Source: an uncultured Ectothiorhodospiraceae bacterium
GTDB lineage: Bacteria > Pseudomonadota > Gammaproteobacteria > S012-40
Assembly (NCBI GenBank): GCA_945787715.1
Contig: CALZJE010000010.1
Coordinates: 1 to 64,000 of the forward strand
Direction: 5' to 3'
Length of the DNA: 64,000 nucleotides
A model generated the notes under the pieces. It did not search any database and was not told the DNA's origin. It worked only from the letters and a program-made list of their open reading frames with translations. Shown here piece after piece: positions 63,282 through 64,000 of the stretch. The position numbers and the translations under genes were made by a program. Numbering within the stretch: the first letter of the stretch is position 1; every line of letters starts with the position of its first letter.

Positions 63282-63851
63282 TTAGTGATTAAGTGCGAGC
63301 ATTTTAAGAAGTACACATCCAGTGTTGATAATATCCACATCAATCAACTCACCACCAAAATAAAGATAGATCACATCGTACTGGGAAAAATCGGTTTTTA
63401 AAAATTGCATAATTTCACGTAAAAATACATCTTTCAACGGTGAATCTGAAGTGAGTAAAAACACAGCAATATTACCTTGAGCCAAATTCTGAGACTGGAC
63501 AATTTCCGCTTGACGAAGACAATATCCAGAATTCTCTTTAGACCAACCGGTTTCAGTAAAACAGATCTTATTTTTTAACGAAGAATCAACAGAAGCTAAT
63601 AACTGGATGATTTTTTCATCCGTTTCATTTTCTTTCACTTCAAAAAGTAGTGGGTACTCTTTATCCACATCGGAACAAAACTCTTCAATCTGCTCAGCAC
63701 TGCATTGCGTCCAAAACTTATATGGTGCCAAAACAGTTTTGAATCGCTTTACGTAAAACGTTAAATGCCAATCCTCAGGAAGCTTGTTTTCATAAAATGA
63801 GCCTTGCCATTGATCATGTTCCCAACCATATGCCCCAATGTGCATTAACAT
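63282..63851 (-). CDS. DUF72-like protein
   Basis: The 189-residue protein begins IGAYGWEHDQWQGSFYENKL, which resembles the DUF72 start (IGTSGWSYPEWRGTFYP), and continues YVKRFKTVLAPYKFW and FEVKENETDEKIIQLLASVD. DUF72 proteins adopt a TIM-barrel-like fold with unknown function and are usually about 240 residues, so this version is short. ATG 63851 has AGAGGT about nine bases upstream, while Met3 (63845) is an alternative. No gene is recognised from 63852 to the window end. Confidence 0.6.
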   Translation of the reverse strand: MLMHIGAYGWEHDQWQGSFYENKLPEDWHLTFYVKRFKTVLAPYKFWTQCSAEQIEEFCSDVDKEYPLLFEVKENETDEKIIQLLASVDSSLKNKICFTETGWSKENSGYCLRQAEIVQSQNLAQGNIAVFLLTSDSPLKDVFLREIMQFLKTDFSQYDVIYLYFGGELIDVDIINTGCVLLKMLALNH

Positions 63852-64000
63852 TTACAGACTACCTCTACCTTATTAATTAAGGGAATTAATATAACCTAGA
63901 AGAATTCCTAAGCCAAACCGGAAACATTTTCAGGAATACTATGTAAAAAACAGACAAAATCCTTAAACCTAAACACAGCTATCAGTTTTAAATCATGAAT

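Overview
The window is an AT-rich chromosomal segment of a gammaproteobacterium. The evidence is the gene content and order: pyrG-kdsA-eno-ftsB-ispD-ispF, tgt-yajC-secD-secF, sucA-sucB-lpd-sucC-sucD facing fabA-fabB, plus monomeric isocitrate dehydrogenase, MltF and RlmF. Two proteins with PEP-CTERM-like tails, ExbB/ExbD and an OmpA protein with thrombospondin type 3 repeats fit an aquatic Gram-negative lifestyle. I cannot name the genus from sequence alone.

Region 1 (1-2140) is decayed mobile DNA. It holds a frameshifted group II intron maturase fragment on the minus strand, an oppositely oriented intron 3' end (domains V and VI), an antitoxin whose ParE/RelE-type toxin carries a nonsense codon, and scraps of IS transposases.

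Region 2 (2140-19500) is accessory chromosome: an RsuA/RluF-like protein lacking the usual catalytic Asp, a SufS-like PLP enzyme, a hemolysin III (PAQR) protein, a GAF/PAS histidine kinase, an orphan EcfT-like membrane protein, a GIY-YIG protein coupled to MltF, a UPF0114 protein, a tightly overlapping DUF2157-DUF4401-GDYXXLXY membrane operon, an unannotated 43-residue membrane protein with its own terminator, an OmpA-family porin and RlmF.

Region 3 (19500-37100) mixes a glycosyltransferase-methyltransferase fusion, a CHASE/PAS hybrid kinase, relics of a DUF3570-ApbE operon, two PEP-CTERM proteins, ExbB/ExbD, isocitrate dehydrogenase, a YidB-like and a YegP-like protein separated by a probable 181-bp MITE, and a DUF3754/DUF2959 pair. 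Non-coding features here include a 9-bp tandem purine/pyrimidine repeat and a dispersed intergenic repeat found at two sites, once as an inverted pair.

Region 4 (37100-64000) is mostly core metabolism: the 2-oxoglutarate dehydrogenase/succinyl-CoA synthetase operon, unsaturated fatty acid synthesis (FabA/FabB), a TPR O-GlcNAc-transferase-like protein, isoprenoid, KDO, CTP and glycolysis genes, a nine-repeat MORN lipoprotein, and the Sec accessory and queuosine tRNA genes. I saw no CRISPR array, tRNA, rRNA or prophage. The best candidates for undescribed biology are the dispersed repeat family, the MITE, the 43-residue membrane protein and the DUF2959/DUF3754 pair.
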